Shown: positions 21,517 to 33,879, numbered from the stretch's first letter. The stretch is 64,000 nucleotides of DNA from Craspedostauros australis (GCA_026770025.1 JAMXDE010000023.1:806001-870000), one strand, 5' to 3'. Numbers and translations: made by a program. The notes: a model not told the origin generated them from the sequence alone.

Positions 21517-22307
21517 TGTCGAGATGTACATGTGAGTATATGTCAAGATGTACGTGTATATGTGCATCGTTCACCCGCTATTCTCTCATACGCACTTGGA
21601 CGGTATAACTATACTCGTGTCGATAGTATACTGTGATTCGTCAGAATTACAGGGGAAATGGAACACACGAAAAGGGGCAAGATTTCTGGAGGAAATCTGC
21701 AAATAACGATTTCTGGGAGAATCAGAAGATCGTCCGTCCATGCATCAATGGTACCAAGAGAATCTCGAGGTACTTCCCAACTAAACCTCAGATGACGATA
21801 TCATCTGACAGACTACTGCATCACCAATGGAACGTGACATCTGGAGAGCAGAAGGACGCCTACTGACGTCGACAGGATGTCAACATGTCACCACGTTGAC
21901 AGCTGTCTCCAAGTCAGAGCAGGAGGCGAAGATATGATGACCCATGAAGATCATGGATACTGAAGGTGAACTTCAAATGGTAAGTACTCATGGAGTAGAA
22001 GCCAGTACTGAATGAACGGAGTGTCGAATGCGGAGCACGCATCGAACACGGAGTATCGTGTAGCACGAACACACGATGTTGAGAGAGAGAGAGAGAACAC
22101 AGAGAGGAGCGAGAGAGGATCTCGCGTACCGACTCATAGTCGGAGACTGAATCTACGAAACAGATTGAAGCGCCGAGAGCATCGGGCAAGAGAACTAACG
22201 GACACCGAGAGTATCGGAGTGCCAACGTAATGAAATAGCAAACAGACGACTATCAACCAACACCATCTTCCACGATCGTAGGTTACCGTGAGCGGAACTT
22301 GCCAACA
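21517..22307 (+). repeat. 5' LTR of element C
   Basis: 791 bp, TGTCGAG...CCAACA, diverged from the copia A LTRs at many single sites (for example acacgaaaagg against acacaaaaagg) and therefore a separate sublineage. Confidence 0.93.
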
Positions 22308-22389
22308 CGTTTATAAACGATAGATTAGGGCGAGCCCGCGAATCGTATCGTGCGAGGAAGACGAACATCATTCAAGAGCAGCAGGCTGA

Positions 22390-25300
22390 ATGAGCGAGGA
22401 AGAGGAATTGAAAGATATCCCTCTGTCCAATCCGGCTATCAAGATAGAAGAAGGTGCGAGTGAGACTCCACCACAACAAGAGAAGGAAGCGGCCGCGGCT
22501 ACTGTCCTATCAGGCGCATACGCAGGCGCGATCGACGAGACCGAAGAAGAACGGTCTGCAAGACTACACCGCGAGGAGAAGAGCATTCTCAAGGCGGGTA
22601 AGCAAGAGGAGACTGGTGTGACGGAGAGCATTCGCACAACCAAACAGAGTGGGAAAAGTGAGACACCACCAGGAGGAGAATTTGTGACGAAAACAATCTC
22701 CGCGCAACAACAGGCGAAAATCGAAGAATCGGCAACACAGAAACAGACCGAAATCAAGGGCGCGAGCGCACCAACGACGAAACAACGAACCAACATGGCG
22801 ACATCAGCCAACATGAACAAGCGACGCATCAAGGCGCCGATGTTCAGTGGTGAACAGGAAGACTACAGCGCATGGGAGTCCCAAGCGAAGGCATACGCTC
22901 GTGCACAGAAGACGAGAGACGTGATGTTGGGCAAGACCAAGGTGCCAACAGCGAGCGAGATCGCGGCAGCCACCGGTGAAGCCAAGGAAGCGATGGAGGA
23001 GATCTACGAGCTGGGATGCGACTGCTTCAGCGATCTAATCCTCATGATGGATGCAGAGAAAGGAAAAGGCAAGCAGGCCATCCAGTACATCAACCAATGC
23101 ATCTCCGACGACTACCCCGAAGGAGACGCACACGGAGCGTGGAACGTTCTCGCGGAGAAGTTCCGACCATCCGACGCAGTGACGAAGATCAAACTCAAGC
23201 GCCAATTCAACAACGAAAAGATGAAGAGAGACACGGACCCCGACATCTACATCACGCAACTCGAGAGTCTACGATCGCGTCTCCACGATGTCAAATACGA
23301 GATCTCGGACGAGGAAATGATCATGCAAATCCTCAGCACGGTGAGCAACGAGTACAGAACTCACATCGTGAACTTCCAACACCAACTCACGTTCAATCCA
23401 GAGCTGGTCACCATCAACTCGATCAGAGGAGTACTCCGTACTGCATACGCCACGCACAGAGGGGGCAAAGCATACGTCGACAACTTCCAAGACAGTAACA
23501 CGAAGAGCAACGACACCGGCTTCACAAGCACCGGTAACTTCAAGGGTACTTGTCACAACTGTGGCATGTATGGCCATAGATCCGCCGATTGCCCAGAACG
23601 CAAGAAATCAAACAACAAGAAAAATAACAACAACAACAACAAGATGAACGGAAAGCGTAACAAGGGAAGCGGCTTCAAGGGCAAGTGCAACTACTGCGGC
23701 ATCTTCGGACACCGCGAGGCGGAGTGCCGAAAGAAGAAGTTCAACGAGAAGAAGAAGGCCGACGAACAGGCCAACACAGCAACGCAAGGACACGACAAGA
23801 GTGGGCACGAGATGGTACTCTCAGCAAAGGACATGCCGCTCTGCATGTTGGTGTCCGACGACTACATCGAAGACTCCTTCTTCGATAACTTCGGGTGCGT
23901 CGGAAGTGACGACGAAGTGCAGGACGATGAGATCGTTCCGGAATGGCTCAGCGAGGAGCCAATCATCCACGAGGTGGATCCAAGACGCGAAGTGAGCTAC
24001 GAATGCTGCTTCAACGCGCACGACCTGATCGGTTCATACGGCGACGAAGCTGAAATGGACGAGGCCAACGATAGCGACATCGAAGAGGCCATGAGCGATG
24101 ACGATGACGACGATGCCGACGAGGATGGCGCAGATGAAGACGACGAGGCGAACCGCGATGAGTTGCCTCCTCCTCAAGCTGGGAGACACGAGAGAACGGG
24201 AACTTTCATCAATCAAGGCGAAACGCGCCGCGCCGCGGCGCCTCCTCCTCCAGTGGCGGGGAACAACAGATCGGGCATCTTCGACGAGGATGACAGCGAC
24301 GAATCCGAGGACGGCAATCATCCAGACGACAGCTTCAATCCAAACGAGCGTGTCGTCTATCCATCGAATATCGACTTCCCGGATATTGAGAATCCCAATA
24401 GCGTCGACTACCTCCTCCGTCACAGCACCATCCCGAATGCAACAGCAACAGCATTGATAATCCAAAAGCAGCTCATCTTTGACGCCGTGATGGAAGCAGG
24501 GATGCGAGTGTTCCCAGGAACGACACGAGGAGCACTCATGCCAATATGGGTGAACATGATGGGATCCATCCTATCCGAGCACTTCGACTCAATCGAAGAG
24601 ATCCTCGCCAATGCAATCATCGTCAACCGCATACTGGAAGGGAACGACTCGGAAACGATCCCAGATACGGATCTGCATTACATCCTTGGAGGATGTATGC
24701 GCGTGCTCTTGCGAGAGCGATCACGCGTCCACCCATACGATCCAGCCACAGGATCTCATCGGAACAGTACAGTTCCATCGGACTACGCGCAACTACCCAA
24801 TGACATGGATGACGGAGATCATCACCATCCATACAACGAAGATGGAGTTCACGAAGACGACGACGACGGCAGCTTTAACGACGAGATAGCTGCGGCAGCT
24901 GTGGAGCAGCTCCACCAGCTGAGCACCAAGTACAAGGACAAAGTCAACAAGGACACCTGGCTCGCCGACAGCGGAGCTTCGTGTCACATCGTCAACTCGG
25001 ACGCCGCTCTCTTCAACGTGCGGCACATCAAGTCCTTCGTCCAAGTGGGAGACAGCACGAAGTTGGACTCTCCCAAGATGGGATCCATTCGCTTGAAAGT
25101 CAAACAGCGAGACAACACTGGCCACATCATCCGTCTCGATGATGTGAAGTACACACCCAAGATGGCGGTGAACCTTTTCTCCACGAACAAGGCTCTGTAC
25201 AACGGTTACCAGCTTGGTAGCAACGGCATTCTAATGGACATCATCAACGGATCCGGAACGAAGATCGTGTTCGATCGAGTCTTCCCTACATCCAACGGAT

Positions 25301-26304
25301 TCATCACGGGAGTGCAGATGCACCCCATCATGCCGACAGACGACGAGAAGGCTTGCACAGCCATCGTCAAGAATCCATCCAAGGAGATCAGCGCGGTGAA
25401 CCTGCACCGAATGCTCGGGCACGCGCCATTCGAAACCATGAAGCGGACGGCCGCTCAGTACGGATGGAAGATTATCGGCGAGATGCCGGTATGTCGCGAC
25501 TGCGCGGTCGCGAACGCAAGAGTGAAGAATATTCCGAAGGCAACCATTCCGAGAGCAACTCGCCGTGGTGAACGACTCTTCATTGACATTAGTTACACTA
25601 AACACATAAGCTTCGGAGATAAACGCTACTGGACCCTGATCGTGGACGACTGCACTGATCACTGCTGGAGTTTCTTTCTCAAGAACAAAAGTGATCAACC
25701 AGGATACATCAAACGATTCATCCAGACGATCAAGTCACAGACTGGTGACCAACAGATCATCTTCCGAGGTGACAACAGCGGAGAGAACAAATCCACGCAG
25801 GATACTCTCATCGATGCAGGACTCAACGTGAAATTCGAATACACGGCATCGAACACGCCGCAACAGAACGGCAGAGTGGAACGCAAGTTCGCGTACCTCT
25901 ACACCAAGATCCGCTCCATGCTCAACGGAGCACAACTCGACGAAGAGTATAGGCATGGCCTGTGGGCAGCGGCTGCCAGCACTGCCACCGCCATCGCCAA
26001 CATCACCGTAGCGAAGAACCAGAAGGAGTCACCACATCGACAATTCTTCGGCAACGATCCACCATATGCGGATGCACTCCGCACATTTGGAGAAGTAGGT
26101 GTTGTGAAGACCACCTACGGCGGGATCACCGCCAAACTCAAGAACAGAGGAGAAGAGATGGTGTTCATCGGATATGCACACCAACATGCATCAGGGGTCT
26201 ACAACATGTACATGTCGAGATGTACATGTGAGTATATGTCAAGATGTACGTGTATATGTGCATCGTTCACCCGCTATTCTCTCATACGCACTTGGACGGT
26301 ATAA
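22390..26304 (+). pseudogene. Truncated copia polyprotein: Gag, protease and integrase only (1304 codons)
   Basis: The frame is intact from ATG through Gag, both CCHC knuckles (CHNCGMYGHRSADC and CNYCGIFGHREAEC), the accessory segment, protease (LADSGAS) and integrase (NTPQQNGRVE). It then crosses into the 3' LTR, which supplies about 30 foreign residues and the stop. Reverse transcriptase and RNase H are absent. Differences from copia A are mostly conservative or synonymous. The intact Gag-protease-integrase frame could in principle still be expressed and could interfere with or help other copies; that is inference. Confidence 0.9.
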
Positions 26305-27003
26305 CTATACTCGTGTCGATAGTATACTGTGATTCGTCAGAATTACAGGGGAAATGGAACACACGAAAAGGGGCAAGATTTCTGGAGGAAATCTGCAAAT
26401 AACGATTTCTGGGAGAATCAGAAGATCGTCCGTCCATGCATCAATGGTACCAAGAGAATCTCGAGGTACTTCCCAACTAAACCTCAGATGACGATATCAT
26501 CTGACAGACTACTGCATCACCAATGGAACGTGACATCTGGAGAGCAGAAGGACGCCTACTGACGTCGACAGGATGTCAACATGTCACCACGTCGACAGCT
26601 GTCTCCAAGTCAGAGCAGGAGGCGAAGATACGATGACCCATGAAGATCATGGATACTGAAGGTGAACTTCAAATGGTAAGTACTCATGGAGTAGAAGCCA
26701 GTACTGAATGAACGGAGTGTCGAATGCGGAGCACGCATCGAACACGGAGTATCGTGTAGCACGAACACACGATGTTGAGAGAGAGAGAGAGAACACAGAG
26801 AGGAGCGAGAGAGGATCTCGCGTACCGACTCATAGTCGGAGACTGAATCTACGAAACAGATTGAAGCGCCGAGAGCATCGGGCAAGAGAACTAACGGACA
26901 CCGAGAGTATCGGAGTGCCAACGTAATGAAATAGCAAACAGACGACTATCAACCAATACCATCTTCCACGATCGTAGGTTACCGTGAGCGGAACTTGCCA
27001 ACA
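26213..27003 (+). repeat. 3' LTR of element C
   Basis: 791 bp. It starts exactly at the LTR terminus (TGTCGAG) straight after internal sequence ...aacatgtaca, with no polypurine tract between. Confidence 0.93.
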
Positions 27004-27009
27004 TGTGGT

Positions 27010-29392
27010 GGTGCGTTGTTGTACTCATGTTCTGACATGATCTCGCACTTTCTGTTGGCGGATTGGTTGTGTCTGGTTGACCACCTGACGCACGATGTTG
27101 CTGTGGCCATTCTCCTTCTCTCTTTTGACTTTGGTACACAATGTAGCTTTTGTTTGCCAATTGGGTATTGTTGTTGTTGTTGTGGGATGTAGATCGGTGT
27201 CTACATGTTATCTTCTACCTGTGTTGTGTTGCTCCCAAGTAGAGGTATGCATGTGACACAGATATGTGGTCGGTTCCCAATGAATTCGCATAGGAGCGGT
27301 GATGTTGTAGTGGGGGACAGACTCTGCACTGGGCCCGTTGCTTGTTGCCTTCCAATTGCTTCTTTTTTGCTTGGAAGTAGCCAGACTTGCGCCATCCACA
27401 TGAACTTGGCCCCTGGAGACCTGGAGTGGAGTGGACGGCAATCAATTCTCACGCCTGTTGCTTGCATTGGCAGCCATCTTCTCTCGCAAGTTGCATGCCA
27501 CAGAAATGAAGCAAGTCATGCGTTCTATGCCCACATATCTGCAGTGTATACACTGTGGACAGAACCAGCATCGATGATGTCCTCATCTTCACTGGTGGGC
27601 TTCTTTGTTGTATTCATCCATGCTTGTCCAAGCTGATGGACTGTGAATCAAACTGCTGGTGACAACAGGTTGGCTGTGCATGGGTGAGTACTTGATGTAT
27701 GCTTGCTTGCGGCATGTTGGTCATGCGCCTCTCTGTGAGTTGGAAGACAAGCTAAATGGAAAATACTTCCTGTCTTATGTTGACATCAATGGCTCAATAG
27801 CCAGGAACTCTCTCCAGTTTTGTACAGACCGCACAAAAGGGTGCATGGTCGATGTCTTGGTGTGTGCTCCATGACAGGAGTAGACGAGACAATGCTGCTA
27901 CTTCTGCAGCTCAATCCTCTGGTTCTTCTCCAGCAACCTCCGCTGTTCTGGTGTCCATGAATATTCCCATGGCATTGGTGGTGGTAGGCTTTGGATATCC
28001 CTGGCATGACAGACATGTCATCTCTTGTGGCCACCTGCTCGCCTGCTGATGGATCGATGAACAACTCCATCTATTCATGTGACATGCAAGTACACAGGGG
28101 ATGCTGTGCAAAGCGTGGACCCAATCTGGTGAAAGTATGATGGATTTGTACATGTGTGGGAGAGCAAAATTGCTGAGGGGTGTGCCTATGGACAGATCAT
28201 CCTCCAAGAATATGCTATGCTCAGCAACAACATTGTAATACATTCGGGGTGCACGCCAGTAGAGCACTTTAATCTGTTCATGGATAAGTTGGTGGATGGA
28301 TGGGCAAGCCCATGGTGCTAATGCTGGAGTAGATTGCATTCCATGTCAAAGGTAATGATTGCAACAGTCGAGCAAAACTGTCGCACTCAATGCACCCACC
28401 CCACAGATCAACAGATTTGGGAAAGGCCCAGCCGACCACCCGATGCGACCGCGGCAGCAAAAAGCTGTTGCGACAAGTGGCAGTCCGCCTTTGACTTTGC
28501 CCCCATGCAAAAGTAGGTACGAAACACTCTTTGGCTGATCTTCACTACCACTGGATGTCCGATTCTCAGCAGAATGGTTCGACAGCAGAGGCGGTTCTCG
28601 TGTCGTTTGTCTCTGTTCGATCCCTCAAATCGACAAATTCAATGTCTGTCCCACAACCAGGATCGGAAGGACCAAAACGTGCTCTGACGCCACATCGACC
28701 AAAAGGAACCAACAGAAAGGAAGAAATGTGGTCATTTGGTGTTTTCTTCCAGCCGAAATCGTGTTGCGATTTGCACAATGATGGCTGCCGCAACAGGAAA
28801 GGTAAAAATGAACCCGCAAGCGCACGAATCGCAAAACGAGAAACAACAAGAGAAACAACGCGACCGCCATCAGTCAGCAAGGGGAGAAAAGCAGGTTGTG
28901 CAGGACTTTGTATTGACAAACTAAGCTTAGATTAAAGAGTAAAATATGTTGCATACCACAGGATAAGTCACTGTGCTCCATTACATTATATAATACTGTG
29001 TTGTGTGGTATACGCAAGTGTTGCTGTTGCTGTTGCCGTGAACGTGGACGTGTCGGGAAGCCGCCACCAACGCTGCGCTGCTTGACACAACACGCAAAAA
29101 CGTGGAAACACCCAAATGGGCCAAATGACCAACAACGCGAGGAATCAACGCAACACCGAATCTGCCACAACATCACCATCCACACCGTTGGATACCATCG
29201 CCGTCTGATATCGACCGTCAAAGACGTCATCATTTTCGTCCGCGGTGAAGACAAGTCAGCCAGGTATTTGTGTCGTAGAAGCTAGCTAAATATATCTAAA
29301 CCTACTGTGCAACACGAAAAATCATGTTCTAAAAATATCATGTTTTACGATGTCAAATCCGCAAGAACGTACGTGCGAACCCTGAATGGGGT
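27010..29392. other. No supported gene; decayed sequence with short protein-like minus-strand frames
   Basis: About 2.4 kb. A (GTT)n run lies near 27165-27182. Minus-strand frames at 27215-27445 and 27911-28339 look protein-like but have no clear domain. The first has a Cys-x2-Cys and Lys-rich segment that only vaguely recalls piggyBac transposase C-termini. I cannot assign them. The frame at 28531-28935 (plus) has no recognised domain. Confidence 0.4.
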
Positions 29393-29990
29393 CATATGTG
29401 CATAGAAAATGTCAATCGCAATCGAATCCAACCCGGCGCCCACTTACAACACACTCCAAAGGATACAGCCACGAAGTTTGGGGTCTCCAATCCGTCTGCA
29501 AGGTAGTCAAATCTGGATAGGGATATTGTGTGCTGCTGTGAGTGGCACCACCGTGAGATACGGTACGCGGTGTACAGAAACTCGGACATATGTGCATAGA
29601 AAATGTCAAACACAATCAAATCCAACCCGGCGGGCACGTACAACACACCCCAAAGGACCTGGTCACGAAGTATGAGGTCTCCAATCCATCTGGAAGGCAT
29701 CCATATCTGAGAATCTAGATTTCGAGTGGTGCTGTGGGTGGTCGTACTACGAGCTACGCACCATAGTGTACAGTAGATTGTCAATATGTGCATATAAAAT
29801 GTCAAACACGATGAAATCCAACCCAGCGCCCACTTACAACACACCCCAAAGTGTCTGGTCACGAAGTATGAGGCCTCAAATCTGTCAGGAATGTATCTGT
29901 GTGGAAGGGTCAGTCCAACCAGATGCCAAGGTCACTGTAATGCCACCCACAGAACCACTCGAAATCTAGATTCTCAGATATCCACAAGGA
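29393..29990 (+). repeat. Left arm: three tandem ~195-bp units
   Basis: Each unit contains the ordered words tgtcaa.c...atc.aatccaaccc, caacacacyccaaag and gtcacgaagt.tgagg. Unit 2 to the middle of unit 3 is the part mirrored most closely in the right arm. Confidence 0.8.
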
Positions 29991-29998
29991 GAAAACCC

Positions 29999-30074
29999 TT
30001 GCGTCAGGACGCAAAAAGGGCTTTTCTTGCGTCCTGACGCAACCCCGAAATAAGTTTGCGTCAGGACGCAAAAT
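29999..30074. repeat. Three 16-bp near-palindromes TTGCGTC-NN-GACGCAA
   Basis: Three copies within about 75 bp: ttgcgtcaggacgcaa, then its reverse orientation ttgcgtcctgacgcaa, then the first form again. Arms are 7 bp with a 2-nt centre. Two more copies lie at about 31580 and 31618 next to the right arm. They may be protein-binding or structural sites of the element. Confidence 0.8.
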
Positions 30075-31575
30075 TGATTTTATCGTGGAGATTTAACACG
30101 GAGCGCAAAATAATATGACTCACTCGAACACTCGTCGCAAAAAACATTCAATGTCGTCATTTGTCGCCTGTGCTTTGGGACAAATACTGTGTGTTTTACC
30201 GTGTTGTTTTGTACTGATGGATGCAAATCTTATCTGCACTCCACTTCCAGCAACAATAGTATCAAAACAACTCTCTCAATGTTGCAATCCATACATTTGT
30301 GATTCTATGTGTTGTAAATCACATTCTTCGCCTCTTCCATACTCTCTTGCTTGCGTAGAGGAGGAAAGGAGCCAGATATTTCGCATCCGGCTCCGTTGTC
30401 CTCCTTCCTGTTGTGAAACTACCATTCTCGTTGCCATCTTTGCTGCCTATTTTCGCTCCTTCTCAGTTAAAAGAGTACTTCCGCTCACCCATCAGCTCTG
30501 TGTTATCTGTGGTGCTGTTTGGGGCACATAGTTCGTGCCTTCTGCATGACAATTCGCCTCTGCACATTGATCATCAACAATCTTGGTTTTCATGCAAGTA
30601 CAAGGCTCTCTTGCATTCCACATTGCTTCAAAGAAAATGTAATGCTCTGTCAATTGTCCTCAAGCTTGTGCATACCAGGTTTGGGCTCCCAACACTTGGC
30701 GCATCCCCGCCGCAAACAAGAATCTCACGCAAGATTTTGCACCAACGAAGGCATGGATGGTCTTCCTGTGCAGAGTTCAATTCTAAGACCACATAAGGCA
30801 TACAAACAATAGAAGCAGATGGTGTTTGCCAGTATGTACCTGTACTGTTGTCAAGTGAGATCCCTTTGGTTGGCAGAAACAAATGTGTGGGAAAGCAACT
30901 GCATTCGCGGCGGTCATGCGTGCGGCCAGAATCTGGGTGAATCCGATTGCCGTCCTGCTATCACATATGTACATCTTCTTATTCATGATAGTACTAACAC
31001 ATTCATGTTTCTCAATGTAGCAAGCAATCTTTGCTTGAAAGATAAGCACACGGATGGCGATCTTGATTCGATTGGATCATGCAATGAGGTTGGACCCAAC
31101 GGAACAGGACGCAAAATAGATGCAAACACAAACCAAGATGCACATCTCACCTCACAATGAATGAATTAGACACTGATTCCATGTGAAGATGCCTGGAGAG
31201 GAACTGCTCAATGTGAAGTAGGCACGGAAAGGACCGCAGGTCCTATTGATACACGAAGAAATGCACGTAGTCGAGTAGACATGAAGACACTGGCTAGCTA
31301 AACAAAACACGACGTCTATGCTGTTGTGGTAGTGTTATTACTAATATGGTACCAACAAACTAGAGCTGGCATCCTCATGATCACTGCAAATGGCAGCATC
31401 CTCTAGAGTATGTGCTTGATCTAGAGAACACTGAACACTACGCGAAAACAACACGAGAAAAAAGCTCGGAAAATAACACGAAGGAAGTCCGCACAAGAGG
31501 AGGATGTTTTTGAGGCCATCAGTCCAACTAGTCGATGCAATTTTTTCATCGTGTTAAATTCCCACGCTAATTCTC
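30075..31575. other. Interior of the inverted-repeat element, no supported gene
   Basis: About 1.5 kb. The longest open frame (30115-30531 plus, Cys-rich) has no recognised domain. I see no transposase motif and no splice-supported gene. Confidence 0.4.
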
Positions 31576-31578
31576 AGT

Positions 31579-31634
31579 TTGCGTCCTGACGCAAGAAATC
31601 GAAATTTTCTGAGACTGTTGCGTCCTGACGCAAC
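31579..31634. repeat. Two further TTGCGTC-NN-GACGCAA palindromes
   Basis: ttgcgtcctgacgcaa occurs at about 31580 and 31619, in the orientation expected if the right arm mirrors the left. Confidence 0.75.
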
Positions 31635-31659
31635 TTTTCGACTTTTGTGCGACGAAAAA

Positions 31660-32060
31660 TCCTTGTGGATATGGATGCCTTCCAGATGGATTGGAGACCT
31701 CATACTTCGTGACCAGACACTTTGGGGTGTGTTGTAAGTGGGCGCTGGGTTGGATTTCATCGTGTTTGACATTTTATATGCACATATTGACAATCTACTG
31801 TACACTATGGTGCGTAGCTCGTAGTACGACCACCCACAGCACCACTCGAAATCTAGATTCTCAGATATGGATGCCTTCCAGATGGATTGGAGACCTCATA
31901 CTTCGTGACCAGGTCCTTTGGGGTGTGTTGTACGTGCCCGCCGGGTTGGATTTGATTGTGTTTGACATTTTATATGCACATATTGACAATCTACTGTACA
32001 GTTCGATGCGTAGCTCACAGTACTGTCACCCACAGCACTCGATATCTACAAACTCAGATT
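31660..32060 (-). repeat. Right arm: inverted ~195-bp units
   Basis: Two full units and part of a third, in reverse orientation to the left arm. The word ttttatatgcacatattgacaatctactgtac occurs twice about 194 bp apart (near 31770 and 31964). Confidence 0.8.
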
Positions 32061-32211
32061 TGAATACCTTCCAGAAGGATCCTGGTCCTGGTAAGCTGGG
32101 AGTGTACCCAGTCGAACGCCCTTGATGCTCTCCAAGTGTTCAAATGCCATCATCTTGGGCCTTCTAATGCATACCTTGCCAATTCATGGCACACCGTGGA
32201 CAGCATGTATT

Positions 32212-32414
32212 AGAGCACTATCGTAAAATCACAAGGGGAGAGCAAAAGCAAAGTACCATGCTGGGATTCGAACCCAGAACCTCAGTTAGAATTACTGGTG
32301 CTCCACCGTTGAGCTACAGGCGATGCGATTGCTGATCCGAACACAAGTGAAATTTATAAATAGTGGGGGCTACGGGAGTAACGTACTTAGCACTATTCGA
32401 TTTTGTGCTGATAG
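32212..32414 (-). repeat. tRNA-related short repeat, copy 3
   Basis: Minus-strand copy. The T stem here is CTGGG/CCCAG where copy 2 has CCGGG/CCCGG, so both sides changed and pairing is kept. The D stem GCTC/GAGC is intact with loop AACGGTG. Ends match the other copies. Confidence 0.78.
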
Positions 32415-32535
32415 CATGAGACACTTCTGGAGCCTTGATGATGCAACAGACTACTTTACATCAGCATTGCATTACAGAGTGTTATCTACAGGGAATGTAA
32501 TGGCAAACTATACCATTGTGCTATGATGGGTTAGT

Positions 32536-33069
32536 CTATTCTTCATCCTGCACGCTGCCTCCCAGTTGGTCCATCACATGGGGAAGAATCTTGTCAACTT
32601 GTTTCTTTTTGCTCTTCGCAAGGGTAGATGCAATTGGTTTTGGGCAACTGTGAAGGAAGTGGCCGAGCTCGCCGCATCCTGGGCACAGTCGCACTCCTCT
32701 GGCAGTTGATGGATTGTCGTTGTTGGTAGTTTTCCGCTTCCAACCAGACTTCGCAGAAATCACCATGGGCACCACATTCTCTGCCACCAATTGTCTTCGT
32801 TCCACCCTTGCTCGTTGGATGGGCATCACCTTTTTTCCGTGTTGCTCCAACCATGTGGCAGTATGCCATTCCTTGCTGTACCAACCAACGTTCTTGTAGT
32901 GAAAGACACCTGGTGGTGCATTCCTGGGCTTGGCAGCATCTGTGCGGAACACTGCCAGGATGTGGAGACAGGGCCTCTTGTACTCCAATGGAGCACCGCA
33001 GGTGCAGGTCATTGCAAAGTCCGATCTGAGAGTCACTTCCTCAGAAATGGTAGGGCTGTCATACCACAT
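32536..33069 (-). pseudogene. C-terminal fragment of a MULE-type transposase (SWIM finger and zinc knuckle)
   Basis: The minus-strand frame encodes a SWIM zinc finger, CTCG...CLH (Cys-x-Cys then Cys-x-His in CTCGAPLEYKRPCLH), followed by a basic linker and a CCHC knuckle (CPGCGELGHFLHSC), then a stop at 32536. This order is typical of the C-termini of Mutator-like (MULE) transposases. The DDE catalytic part is absent, because the sequence upstream (to the right) is replaced at 33070 by the end of an inverted copia LTR. It therefore cannot make an active transposase. Confidence 0.75.
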
Positions 33070-33278
33070 TGTTGGCAAGTTCCGCTCACGGTAACCTACG
33101 ATTGTGGAAGATGATGTTGGTTGATAGTCGTCTGTTTGCTATTTCATTACTTGGCTACTCCAATCCTCTCGGTGTACACCAGTTCTCTTGCCCGATGCTC
33201 TCGGTGCTTCAATCTGTTTCGTAGATTTGGTCGTCCGACTATGAGTCGGTATGCGAGATGCTCTCTCGCTCCTCTCTG

Positions 33279-33318
<40 letters not shown>

Positions 33319-33879
33319 ATCGTGTACTTGCGCTACACGATACTCCGTGCTCGATGCGTGCTCCGCATTCGACACTCCGTTCATTCAGTACTGGCTTCTA
33401 CTCCATGAGTACTTACCATTTGAAGTTCACCTTCAGTATCCATGATCTTCATGGGTCATCGGATCTTCGCCTCCTGCTCTGACTTGGAGACAGCTGTCGA
33501 CATGGTGACATGTTGACATCCTGTCGACGTCAGTAGGCGTCCTTCTGCTCTCCAGATGTCACGTTCCATTGGTGATGCAGCAGCTTGTCAGATGATATCG
33601 TCATCTGAGGTTTAGTTGGGAAGTACCTCGAGATTCTCTTGGTACCATTGATGCATGGACGGACGATCTTCTGATTCTCCCAGAAATCGTTATTTGCAGA
33701 TTTCCTCCAGAAATCTTGCCCCTTTTTGTGTGTTCCATTTCCCCTGTAATTCTGACGAATCGCAGCATACTATCGACACGAGTATAGTTATACCGTCGAA
33801 GTGCGTATGAGAGAATAGCGGGTGAACGATGCACATATACACGTACATCTTGACGTATACTCACATGTACATCTCGAAA
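33070..33879 (-). repeat. 3' LTR of the inverted element
   Basis: About 810 bp. It begins TGTTGGCAAG on the plus strand (reverse of CTTGCCAACA) and ends atctcgaaa, where the usual atctcgaca has one change. It contains an expanded CT tract. Confidence 0.88.
33282..33315. repeat. (CT)n microsatellite inside the LTR
   Basis: About 34 bp of CT repeats, longer than the ~14-bp GA run at the same place in copia A. A similar tract at about 34422-34451 sits in the partner LTR. Confidence 0.9.

Larger units (their letters stand above)
21511..27009 (+). mobile_element. Copia element C, family A, lacking RT and RNase H
   Basis: LTRs at 21517-22307 and 26213-27003 (791 bp each) flanked by the 6-bp direct repeat TGTGGT (21511-21516 and 27004-27009). 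The two LTRs differ at three sites that I saw, all transitions. The internal region matches copia A closely up to GVYNMY and then runs straight into the first base of the 3' LTR, so about 2.4 kb with reverse transcriptase, RNase H and the polypurine tract is missing. It cannot replicate alone. Confidence 0.93.
29393..32060. mobile_element. Large inverted-repeat element made of ~195-bp units
   Basis: The left arm holds three tandem units of about 195 bp starting near 29393, 29587 and 29784 at the word atatgtgcata. The right arm (about 31660-32060) holds the same units in reverse. Segments near 29610-29875 and 31690-31965 are almost identical in inverted orientation. The arms share a tatccacaagga inner border (about 29977 and 31665), and the inner flank of each arm has 16-bp palindromes. 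The middle (about 1.5 kb) has no recognised gene. It looks like a foldback-type non-autonomous DNA element. Outer boundaries and target duplication are not clear. Confidence 0.6.

Noticed and set aside
27215-27445. Possible piggyBac transposase C-terminus on the minus strand
   Set aside because: Only a vague Lys/Cys pattern; no DDD core or Cys-array was found nearby.
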